DNA of 5,323 nt from Candidatus Wildermuthbacteria bacterium (lineage in GTDB: Bacteria; Patescibacteriota; Minisyncoccia; Minisyncoccales; UBA10102): positions 1 to 5,323 of the forward strand of contig JACOVZ010000063.1 in the NCBI GenBank assembly GCA_016177065.1, written 5' to 3'. This document shows, one piece after another, positions 1 to 5,144 of this stretch. Under the pieces are notes generated by a model. The model ran no database searches. It worked only from the letters and a program-made list of their open reading frames with translations, and had not been told where the DNA came from. The position numbers and the translations under genes are program-made. Each line of letters begins with the position of its first letter. Positions within the stretch are counted from its first letter, which is position 1.

Positions 1-299
1 GAGTTTAGTCGCTTGGATTTGTTCGGCATAAGACCAATTTTTAAAAGCCATTTGTAGAATAGAATATCACCAAATTGAATATAATAGTAAAGTTTCTCCT
101 TTTGTGTTCCACTTCCCTTACGTCCAATTTTATTCTGAAGATTAAGACATATTTTGAAAGTTTCAATGAGCTGTTTATCCTTTGATGTTAGATTTATATG
201 CCGTCCATCGATAGATAAACTACCATCCGTTGTGATCAGCCCAACAGCATATGCCATATCTGGGGACCAGCCAATATGAATTTTACCTAATGGTTTCAT
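1..299 (-). CDS. LAGLIDADG homing endonuclease, 5' part (runs off the left edge)
   Basis: Ninety-nine codons can be read from the ATG at 299-297 with no stop before the window edge. Residues 16-26 (AYAVGLITTDG) form a LAGLIDADG helix ending in the metal-binding acidic residue D25. Further on are a basic linker around residues 58-70 and an FGDILFYKWLLKIGLMPNKS stretch (76-95), which is typical of the core fold before the second LAGLIDADG motif expected beyond the edge. The family makes site-specific double-strand cuts that promote its own spread; some members act as maturases. The gene has its own ATG 6 bp after the preceding stop, with a weak GGAAA 9 nt upstream, so it is free-standing and not an intein. 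GC is about 35% by hand count, against roughly 45-50% in the adjacent operon, which suggests recent arrival. Whether it is intact, and what it targets, cannot be seen. Confidence 0.85.
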   Translation of the reverse strand, partial: MKPLGKIHIGWSPDMAYAVGLITTDGSLSIDGRHINLTSKDKQLIETFKICLNLQNKIGRKGSGTQKEKLYYYIQFGDILFYKWLLKIGLMPNKSKRLN

Positions 300-305
300 T
301 TGCTG

Positions 306-2276
306 TTATTTCCACGCCCGTTTTGTTTTGATGTACCACTGATTGACTTCTGCGAATCTCTGCGAGGGATCCGCAATCATCCCCGCTTCAATTCCTTGTA
401 TTGCTGAAGGCGCAACATACAGATAGTCCATATCATACAAGGCAATGGCAGGCATGTCTTCCAGGAGAATATCCTGCATTTGCTGGTACAATTCTATGCG
501 CTTGGTTTCGTCAGCTTCCTTTCTTGCCTGCTCTAAAATCGCGTCAAGCTTTTTGTTTTCATAGGAAGAAAGGTTAAGGCCCGGGTCTTTTACCTGAGAT
601 GAATGCCAGAATGGAAAAGGATCTGCTATCTTTCCGAGAATCTCTCCGAAAAGCAATGTCTGGTAGTTTCGGGGTTTTAAGACGTTTCGCTCAAGATCAG
701 CAGCGCTCTGAAGATCTACGGAAACCGTAATCCCGAACTTTTCCCATTGCTCTTTGAGAATCTGCGCCGCGTCTTTGAGCGGAGATTGGTTAAGGGTGCT
801 TATGGTAATAGAAAGAGGAGTGATGGTTGAGGGGTCTGCGAAGCACAGCTGAGTCAGCTTTTCCCGCGTTCCGCCCCCTACCTTTCCGGTTCCGGCAGTC
901 AAACCCTGGGGAGCCAGAATTTCTTGCGCATATTTTTCCTGGAATCTGATTACCGCGGCTCTGGTTAGATTCCCGAAAGATCCGGATACCGTGCCCTCGG
1001 GATACACTGCAGGATCTTGCGCAAGGCATTCCTGCAGTTTTCTTACGTCTTCCCCCGCGCTTCCAAGCTGAAGGTCTCTTGTTATGCCCTGAGAGGATAC
1101 GGGGATTTTTGCTATCTTCCCTTCTATTTTCGCATATCCTTGTTTTGCCAGCAATTGCAGGATTGCATCTTCTGTTGCCTCTGTTCTTTCGGGAACTTTG
1201 AGCCTAAGCGTTTCAGGAAGAAGAGGAGACTGCACTGCTTTTCCGTGATCTCCAAAGAGGGCCTGGGCAAGATCTAAGGCATCAGTGGCAAGAGCAAGAG
1301 CTTTTCGCACCTCTTTCTTTTTCACGGGATCATCCGGAATCTGGGAATCTCCATTGAAAAACAGAGCGAAATATCTTGAGAGGGAAAAGCTGTACAAGGC
1401 AGACCCTGAAATTTTAGAAGCGGAGGAAATTGAAAAGCTTTGTATCTCTCCGCGAGAAACAGCGCTCTGCAGCTGCTTTTCAGTATCATAGAATTTGACG
1501 TACAGAGGAGAGATAAAAGGAACCTGGCTATGGTATTTAAGATTTCTCGTAAGCTTGATTTCCTGGACAGGCCCTGATTTGCTTTGCGATACTTTAGAAA
1601 CCCTGTAAGGGCCAGAGCCCACTGCTTCCAGATTGTATCTTGAAAGGGCGAAATTCTCGGGATTCACATTCTTCCATATGTGGAACGGAATGGGTTTTAC
1701 TGTAAGGCGCTCAAGAAAAGGAGCATAGGGCTGGGAAAGCTTGAATCGCACTTTCGTTTCGGAAATCTTTTCCACTTCCACCCCCACCCAGTTTGCCCGT
1801 ATCGGGCTTTTATACTTTGGATCCTGTATGGTCTGTATGGTAAAGATGACATCGTCGGCCGCAAGCTTGAAGCCGTCTGACCACTGCAGATTCTCCCTGA
1901 GAGTGATCTCGTAGGTTTTCCCTCCTTCTTCTATTGAAACTTCCCTCGCTAAATCCGGCACTAGTTCCTCTTTTGCGTTGTATTTCATAATCCCGGCAAA
2001 CACCAGCTGCACAAGATCTCTGTCTGCGTCATTTGCGTCAGAGAACACCGGATTCAGAAATCTAGGATATCCCACCATTCCTTCCTTAAGGCTTCCTCCG
2101 TTGGCCGGGACCACAACCGTGCGGCTGTTGTAGAAGGTCTGCACCAGTGAGAATCCCGAAGCCAGGAACAAAAACAAGAGAAATACGGTTATGAACCGTT
2201 CCCGCTTTGAAAGAACTTGTGGAAGTTTCTGCCACTGCGAAAGAGAGGGCAGTCTTACTGGTATGCGAAGTTTCAT
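306..2276 (-). CDS. Membrane-anchored family 5 (peptide/nickel type) solute-binding protein with inserted peptidoglycan-binding domain
   Basis: This 656-aa protein has a basic N-terminus (residues 1-27) and one hydrophobic segment (about 28-47). There is no lipobox cysteine, so it is probably held by an uncleaved signal anchor and acts outside the membrane. Residues 63-395 and 482-610 match the SBP_bac_5 fold of DppA/OppA proteins: EGMVGYPRFLNPVF (65-78), LVQLVFAGI (88-96), YEITLRENLQWSDG (122-135), VGSGPYRV (219-226), and LKEQWEKFGITVSVDLQS (507-524). Between these parts, residues about 399-478 form a PG_binding_1 domain (LQLGSAGEDVRKLQ, DPAVYPEGTVSGSFG, AVIRFQEKYA). C417 and C478, the only cysteines in the protein, lie at its two ends and could form a disulfide. 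The ATG directly follows the secG TAA with no Shine-Dalgarno, implying translation by termination-reinitiation. No permease or ATPase partner is present here, so transport is inferred from the family. The substrate, likely a peptide, is unknown. Confidence 0.9.
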   Translation of the reverse strand: MKLRIPVRLPSLSQWQKLPQVLSKRERFITVFLLFLFLASGFSLVQTFYNSRTVVVPANGGSLKEGMVGYPRFLNPVFSDANDADRDLVQLVFAGIMKYNAKEELVPDLAREVSIEEGGKTYEITLRENLQWSDGFKLAADDVIFTIQTIQDPKYKSPIRANWVGVEVEKISETKVRFKLSQPYAPFLERLTVKPIPFHIWKNVNPENFALSRYNLEAVGSGPYRVSKVSQSKSGPVQEIKLTRNLKYHSQVPFISPLYVKFYDTEKQLQSAVSRGEIQSFSISSASKISGSALYSFSLSRYFALFFNGDSQIPDDPVKKKEVRKALALATDALDLAQALFGDHGKAVQSPLLPETLRLKVPERTEATEDAILQLLAKQGYAKIEGKIAKIPVSSQGITRDLQLGSAGEDVRKLQECLAQDPAVYPEGTVSGSFGNLTRAAVIRFQEKYAQEILAPQGLTAGTGKVGGGTREKLTQLCFADPSTITPLSITISTLNQSPLKDAAQILKEQWEKFGITVSVDLQSAADLERNVLKPRNYQTLLFGEILGKIADPFPFWHSSQVKDPGLNLSSYENKKLDAILEQARKEADETKRIELYQQMQDILLEDMPAIALYDMDYLYVAPSAIQGIEAGMIADPSQRFAEVNQWYIKTKRAWK

Positions 2277-2492
2277 TTAAGACAAAAGATTGAGAACCGC
2301 AAGAGCAATGAAGGCGGCGCCTAAAAACATGGTGAGCCAGTGCAGCTTTTGACTGAGTCCTCTTCTGGTTGCGAATGTTGCCCCGTCTCCTCCGAAGGCA
2401 GAACCCAATCCCGACCCTCGCTGCTGCAAGAGTATGAGGATGATGAGGAGAAGCGATATGATGATTTGGAGAACAGGAAGGAATGAATTCAT
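2277..2492 (-). CDS. secG: Preprotein translocase subunit SecG
   Basis: This 71-aa protein has the usual SecG layout. TM1 spans about residues 5-22. It is followed by the conserved cytoplasmic loop LLQQRGSGLGSAFGG (21-35) with GATFATRRG (37-45), and then TM2 (about 51-70). SecG is the small accessory subunit of the SecYEG channel and assists SecA-driven export across the cytoplasmic membrane. Its ATG overlaps the stop of the upstream membrane-protein gene (ATGA at 2492-2489), and its own stop abuts the next ATG. With no Shine-Dalgarno visible, translation is probably coupled at both ends. Its length and motif order are normal. Placing it just before an exported binding protein links the secretion channel to a likely cargo, although SecG serves all Sec substrates. 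Confidence 0.95.
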   Translation of the reverse strand: MNSFLPVLQIIISLLLIILILLQQRGSGLGSAFGGDGATFATRRGLSQKLHWLTMFLGAAFIALAVLNLLS

Positions 2493-2818
2493 TTAATGAT
2501 AGAAAGGATGATTACGAGCCCTGCGACAATGCCTGCGGTCCAGGCAAGAGGCACAATGCCCGAGATTGTAATAGCAGGGAAGAGCATATGGAGAATCCAC
2601 AGGGCTCCCAGGATTACAGCTCCCAGGATGATTATTTTAATAATAAGAGAAACGAGCGAAAGCAAGGGCTTCAGTATGGCAATAATGATAGCAAGAATGA
2701 GCCCTGGAATCAAGAAATTAGCCCAGGATCCTCCAAAACTGACTCCCGGCACGAACTTGGCGGCAAGCCAAAGCCCTCCAAAGCCTGCAAGAAGCGAAAC
2801 AAAGAGAGTCTGTATCAT
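2489..2818 (-). CDS. Small four-helix membrane protein, PF04020-like (Phage_holin_4_2/YvlD family)
   Basis: The chosen start gives 109 aa made almost entirely of hydrophobic helices (about 4-21, 33-50, 53-80 and 88-107). The family-like landmarks are LWLAAKFVPGVSFGG (16-30), AILKPLLSLVSLIIKIIILG (47-66) and FPAITISG (80-87). PF04020 members are about 110-aa integral membrane proteins named after a mycobacteriophage holin, but most are chromosomal and of unknown function, so lysis should not be inferred. An in-frame ATG at 2887 would add 23 residues that overlap uvrC and are polar and unlike the family. The 2818 start has AGGA 8 nt upstream and lies 13 bp after the uvrC stop, so I prefer it. 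The stop overlaps the secG start by ATGA. No prophage genes are nearby. Confidence 0.82.
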   Translation of the reverse strand: MIQTLFVSLLAGFGGLWLAAKFVPGVSFGGSWANFLIPGLILAIIIAILKPLLSLVSLIIKIIILGAVILGALWILHMLFPAITISGIVPLAWTAGIVAGLVIILSIIK

Positions 2819-2831
2819 TTCGCCTATCCTA

Positions 2832-4073
2832 TCATAGAGGCTTGAGCAAGTCAACCCTTCTGAGCTTTCTATGGTAGGCAATCGCAAAGCGATGGGCTTC
2901 GTCGCGTATATGAAGCAATACGTTCCGCGCTTCAGGAGGCATGTCTTTCAGGAGCAGGGAAACAGAGCTTTTAGGCAGAAAGAGCTCGTCATGCTTTTTC
3001 GCCAGAGCCGCTACCCTGAAACGCTGTGAATAACTTAACTTAATTAAGTTTAGCGTTTGTAAGGCGGAGGATAGCTGGCCCTTGCCTCCGTCAATGAGCA
3101 TGAGATCCGGATACGGCCATTCCTTGTGCGCCATTCTTCTGCTAATAACCTCTTGAATCATTGCAAAGTCATTGGGTTTTCCTGAAATATGCACCTTGAA
3201 TTTGCGGTACCAGTCTTTTGCAGGCCTTCCATTGATAAACGTCACCATAGACCCTGTTGCGTGAGCACCTTGAATGTTGGATATGTCGTATGCCTCAATG
3301 CGATTGATAGGGTTTTTACTGCGCAGTATTTTCTGCAGTTCTTTTTCTGAATTCTTGGGAAGCGTTTGCTCATGGAAATGAGATGCTACGTTTTCTAACG
3401 CAAGAAACTGATTTCTGAGTACTGCGGCTTCCTCAAAGCGCTGGTCTTTAGAAGCAATTTCCATTGCCTTTTTGATGTTTTTGATCACAGATATTCTTTT
3501 GCCCTGCAAAACTTCAAAAAGACTGCGCAGGTCTTTCCTGTATTTCTTTTTGTTTGGATTCGGCCCCGGGCAAAGAGCGATATGGCACCAGGAGCACAGC
3601 CCTTCAGGATGCTTCTTCGCTGTGTAGTAGGGAAAGACTCTTCGCAAAAGCTTTAAGGTTTGCTTCAAAGACTTGCCGTCCACGAAAGGGCCGAGAAACT
3701 TTGAGAAACTGCCTTTGGAAACTTGGTGCAGGATGAGAACTCTCGGCAGAGGTTCTTTTGTAAGGGCAAGATAAAAGTAGTTTTTGCCGTCTTTCCACAT
3801 TACATTATACTTGGGCTGGTATTTCTTGATGAGCTGGGATTCCAAAAGCAAAGCATCAATTTCAGAAAATGTTTCAATGCATCCAACTTTTGTTATGTGC
3901 TTAATAAAAAGATGGTCCCGGTACGAGGGTTGCTGAAAGTGGCTCCGTATTCTTTCCTTGAGATTCAGGGCTTTTCCGATATACAAGATTTCTTGGGAGG
4001 AGCTTAAAGCGTATACTCCCGGGGCTGATGGGAGGGCGGATAGCTTTTCTTTTGCTATAAAACGAAATTTCAT
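2832..4073 (-). CDS. uvrC: UvrC-type excinuclease subunit, short form lacking the C-terminal HhH region
   Basis: UvrC makes the two incisions of nucleotide excision repair after UvrA/UvrB damage recognition. At 413 aa it is well short of the usual ~600. The N-terminal GIY-YIG nuclease is complete: PGVY (18-21), YIGKA (31-35), R41, and E78 in LLLESQLIKKYQPKYN. A UVR motif for UvrB contact lies at about 197-228. The RNase H-like nuclease has D263 (AYDISNIQG), D328 (LMLIDGGKGQ) and H394 (RDEAHRFAI) as the expected catalytic triad, so both incision sites look usable. The protein stops 19 residues after H394, so the tandem helix-hairpin-helix DNA-binding region is absent. The cysteine cluster normally binding Fe-S is degenerate: C160, C163 and C168 are present, but the usual last cysteine position is N172. 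It heads the operon, has no Shine-Dalgarno, and a -10 box sits 11 nt upstream. Confidence 0.95.
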   Translation of the reverse strand: MKFRFIAKEKLSALPSAPGVYALSSSQEILYIGKALNLKERIRSHFQQPSYRDHLFIKHITKVGCIETFSEIDALLLESQLIKKYQPKYNVMWKDGKNYFYLALTKEPLPRVLILHQVSKGSFSKFLGPFVDGKSLKQTLKLLRRVFPYYTAKKHPEGLCSWCHIALCPGPNPNKKKYRKDLRSLFEVLQGKRISVIKNIKKAMEIASKDQRFEEAAVLRNQFLALENVASHFHEQTLPKNSEKELQKILRSKNPINRIEAYDISNIQGAHATGSMVTFINGRPAKDWYRKFKVHISGKPNDFAMIQEVISRRMAHKEWPYPDLMLIDGGKGQLSSALQTLNLIKLSYSQRFRVAALAKKHDELFLPKSSVSLLLKDMPPEARNVLLHIRDEAHRFAIAYHRKLRRVDLLKPL

Positions 4074-4084
4074 GGTTTCACTAT

Positions 4085-4112
4085 ATCATACCCTGTGGAT
4101 AACTTGGCTAAA
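4085..4112 (-). promoter_or_regulatory. Predicted uvrC operon promoter
   Basis: On the minus strand a good -10 (TATGAT, 4090-4085) lies 11 nt before the uvrC ATG. The best -35 at usable spacing is weak (TTTAGC, 4112-4107, 3 of 6 matches, 16-bp spacer), which suggests activation or low basal output. Transcription would start near 4078, giving a leader of only about 5 nt and thus a nearly leaderless mRNA. This fits the lack of a Shine-Dalgarno. A terminator lies just upstream (4132-4164), so uvrC needs a promoter here. Confidence 0.5.
4094..4102 (-). promoter_or_regulatory. Consensus DnaA box in the uvrC promoter spacer
   Basis: The minus strand reads TTATCCACA, a perfect match to the TTATNCACA DnaA-binding consensus. 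It lies between the proposed -35 and -10 of uvrC, a position where a bound protein would block RNA polymerase. A second, 7-of-9 match (TTATCCTCG) lies 20 bp upstream in the same orientation (4114-4122). Binding by DnaA is an inference from sequence only. Confidence 0.4.
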
Positions 4113-4122
4113 CCGAGGATAA

Positions 4123-4164
4123 AGCAAATATAAAGCGTCTTGAATCAATAGTTCAAGACGCTTT
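4123..4164 (-). terminator. Hairpin terminator after the 77-aa membrane protein gene
   Basis: Perfect 13-bp inverted repeats AAAGCGTCTTGAA (4132-4144) and TTCAAGACGCTTT (4152-4164) enclose a 7-nt loop. Read on the minus strand, the hairpin begins within the TAA stop of the small membrane gene and is followed by a T-rich but interrupted tail (TTTATATTTGCTTT). It separates that gene from uvrC. The broken T tract makes its strength uncertain. Confidence 0.75.
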
Positions 4165-4397
4165 TAGTCCTCTTTGTAGTATTCTTTGGTAGTCCAGCCC
4201 ATTCTTATTCCTATTATGCATAGTATAAAGAAGAACGCGGCTATTGGGATGAAACCGAGCAGAGGAAGCTCGGTATACAGGTCCTTTGGGTTCATCGGCG
4301 TTTTGGTAATAGCAGACCATACAAGCCAGAATATGAATCCTGCCACGATAGGAAGGAGGAAGCCGCCGCATACAGCGTACCGTATTCTAAAGAGCAT
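4164..4397 (-). CDS. Small two-helix membrane protein of unknown function
   Basis: I do not recognise a family. This 77-aa protein has two clear membrane segments (about residues 8-30 and 46-66), a short polar link (31-45, containing NPKDLYTELP), and a charged C-terminal tail (TTKEYYKED, 69-77). Basic residues R4 and R6 precede TM1, so by the positive-inside rule the N-terminus, and with two helices the C-tail, is probably cytoplasmic. The case that it is real: GAGG lies 10 nt before the ATG, a plausible promoter lies 46 nt upstream, a hairpin terminator starts at its stop, and the reading is consistently hydrophobic where the other frames are not. It is a single-gene unit divergent from the GspE/PilB-like gene. 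It could be an envelope accessory protein or a toxin-like peptide, but nothing in the sequence decides this. Confidence 0.72.
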   Translation of the reverse strand: MLFRIRYAVCGGFLLPIVAGFIFWLVWSAITKTPMNPKDLYTELPLLGFIPIAAFFFILCIIGIRMGWTTKEYYKED

Positions 4398-4442
4398 GCT
4401 TTATGTACCTCGCTTTCTGAAGATTTTGTGCTGTTGGATACA

Positions 4443-4470
4443 ATAGTAGCATAGGATTGATTTTTATCAA
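4443..4470 (-). promoter_or_regulatory. Predicted promoter of the 77-aa membrane protein gene
   Basis: On the minus strand a -35 TTGATA (4470-4465, 5 of 6 matches) and a -10 TACTAT (4448-4443, 4 of 6) are separated by 16 bp. Transcription would start near 4436, leaving a leader of about 39 nt. The -35 lies 3 bp from the -35 of the divergent plus-strand promoter. Confidence 0.55.
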
Positions 4471-4473
4471 GTA

Positions 4474-4502
4474 TTGACATTTTCGTTAGTTGGTGGTATA
4501 TT
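4474..4502 (+). promoter_or_regulatory. Strong predicted promoter of the GspE/PilB N-domain gene
   Basis: A perfect -35 TTGACA (4474-4479), a 17-bp spacer and a -10 TATATT (4497-4502, 5 of 6 matches) are preceded by an extended -10 TGG (4494-4496). This is the best vegetative sigma-70/SigA type promoter in the window. Transcription should start near 4509, giving a leader of about 40 nt. It is back to back with the minus-strand promoter, so the two probably compete for polymerase. Confidence 0.8.
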
Positions 4503-4537
4503 AATAATACTGCGTCTTTGAAAAGAAATCTATTTTT

Positions 4538-4545
4538 GGAAGGAG
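4538..4545 (+). promoter_or_regulatory. Ribosome binding site that sets the start at 4550
   Basis: GGAAGGAG lies 4 nt before the ATG. It is the strongest Shine-Dalgarno in the window; most other genes here rely on coupling, a weak site or an almost leaderless start. Confidence 0.8.
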
Positions 4546-4549
4546 ATTC

Positions 4550-5041
4550 ATGGTAAGTCTTGGAAGGAACTTAACGGAAAACGAGAAAATCGTGGGCAAG
4601 GAATTGGTGGAAAACAGCTTCATTACACAAGAGCAGCTGCATCAGGCAGGCGTTCTCTTGGAGAATGGACAAGGGTCAGACCTCAATGAGGTACTGACTT
4701 CAGTGATGAAGCTTCTTTCTCCGGGAACCTATCAAACTGTTTGGGCTTTTACGTTTCGGAATCGGGTCATTGATCTCAATTCAGAAAAGATTGAGATTGA
4801 CCCGGAAGCCGTTAAGCTTGTCCCCAGAAAAGTTGCCCAAGAGTTGAAGGTTTTTCCAATGCGATTGGAAGATGGAAAGCTAGTGGTGGCGATGGAAGAT
4901 CCGCTGGACAAAGAGGCCAAGAGCAAGCTTTCTGAGATCACCGGAAAACCAGTGAAAACGTATTTGCCTTTGTTGGGAGAAATCCCCAAAGATTTGTACG
5001 AACAGTACTACCCAGAACTTCAATCTCTTTGCAGAGATTGA
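4550..5041 (+). CDS. Stand-alone GspE/PilB N-terminal (T2SSE_N/MshEN-like) domain protein, no ATPase
   Basis: This 163-aa soluble protein resembles the N-terminal region of type II secretion and type IV pilus assembly ATPases. An N-terminal helical part (VGKELVENSFITQEQLHQAG, 15-34) resembles the LGxxLVxxGLIxxxQL repeat. The second part, residues about 74-153, has the classical order: IDLNSEKIEIDPEAVKLVP (74-92), VFPMRLEDGKLVVAMEDPLD (101-120), LSEITGKPVKTYL (127-139) and a final EQYY (151-154). In full ATPases this domain contacts the inner-membrane platform, and in the MshEN subtype it binds c-di-GMP. No Walker A or B follows, because the frame ends at TGA. With its own strong promoter, good ribosome site and intrinsic terminator 20 bp after the stop, it looks like a complete gene. 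It may act as an adaptor or regulator of a pilus/secretion ATPase encoded elsewhere. c-di-GMP binding is unproven, since the usual arginine-glycine repeat signature is only partly visible. Confidence 0.85.
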   Translation: MVSLGRNLTENEKIVGKELVENSFITQEQLHQAGVLLENGQGSDLNEVLTSVMKLLSPGTYQTVWAFTFRNRVIDLNSEKIEIDPEAVKLVPRKVAQELKVFPMRLEDGKLVVAMEDPLDKEAKSKLSEITGKPVKTYLPLLGEIPKDLYEQYYPELQSLCRD

Positions 5042-5060
5042 GTATTCTGGAAGAAATCAA

Positions 5061-5096
5061 GAGGGCGGGAAGAAATTCCTGCCCTCGTTTTGTTTT
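5061..5096 (+). terminator. Intrinsic terminator after the GspE/PilB N-domain gene
   Basis: An 11-bp GC-rich stem, GAGGGCGGGAA (5061-5071) with TTCCTGCCCTC (5076-5086), has one G-T wobble and closes a GAAA (GNRA) tetraloop. The T-rich tail GTTTTGTTTT (5087-5096) follows at once. This is a textbook Rho-independent terminator and insulates uvrA from upstream transcription. Confidence 0.95.
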
Positions 5097-5101
5097 CACT
5101 C

Positions 5102-5130
5102 TTGATTCCTTTGCAATTCTCGTGTATACT
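5102..5130 (+). promoter_or_regulatory. Predicted uvrA promoter
   Basis: The -35 TTGATT (5102-5107, 4 of 6 matches) and -10 TATACT (5125-5130, 5 of 6) are separated by 17 bp. Transcription would begin near 5137, only about 8 nt before the uvrA ATG, and there is no Shine-Dalgarno. No LexA-type box (CTGT-N8-ACAG or GAAC-N4-GTTC) is visible, so SOS control is not supported. The promoter starts 6 bp after the terminator tail. Confidence 0.7.
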
Positions 5131-5144
5131 GTTCTCCTAATACC

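Noticed and set aside
2130..2200. Lipoprotein signal peptide on the binding protein
   Set aside because: No cysteine occurs in or after the hydrophobic N-terminal segment, so a lipobox is excluded; a transmembrane anchor fits better.
2489..2818. Prophage or lysis module suggested by the holin-like name
   Set aside because: No endolysin, structural phage gene or integrase is nearby, and the gene is coupled to secG. PF04020 proteins are commonly ordinary chromosomal membrane proteins.
2483..2845. Long hydrophilic open frame on the plus strand opposite the holin-like gene and secG boundary
   Set aside because: Its polar, Asn/Lys/Ser-rich translation is what the complement of hydrophobic codons yields. 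It lacks a ribosome site and family resemblance, and the minus-strand gene explains the region.
2819..2887. Longer start for the holin-like protein (ATG at 2887)
   Set aside because: It overlaps uvrC by 56 bp, adds a polar stretch unlike the family, and lacks a ribosome site as good as the AGGA before the 2818 start.
3025..3033. Second DnaA-consensus match (TTATTCACA on the minus strand) inside uvrC
   Set aside because: It encodes ordinary uvrC codons (Leu-Ser-Tyr-Ser-Gln region), is isolated and is about 1 kb from any promoter, so it is probably chance.
3037..3050. 14-bp perfect palindrome AACTTAATTAAGTT in uvrC
   Set aside because: A palindrome of this length is expected by chance at roughly 0.3 per window this size. 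It lies in coding sequence with no partner site.
4186..4446. Plus-strand open frame opposite the 77-aa membrane protein gene
   Set aside because: It has no promoter or ribosome site, ends close to the divergent promoters, and its translation shows no domain; the minus-strand gene has a promoter, ribosome site and terminator.
4292..4480. Alternative minus-strand frame running through the divergent promoter region
   Set aside because: It would start upstream of the predicted promoter -10, and its translation is neither membrane-like nor recognisable.
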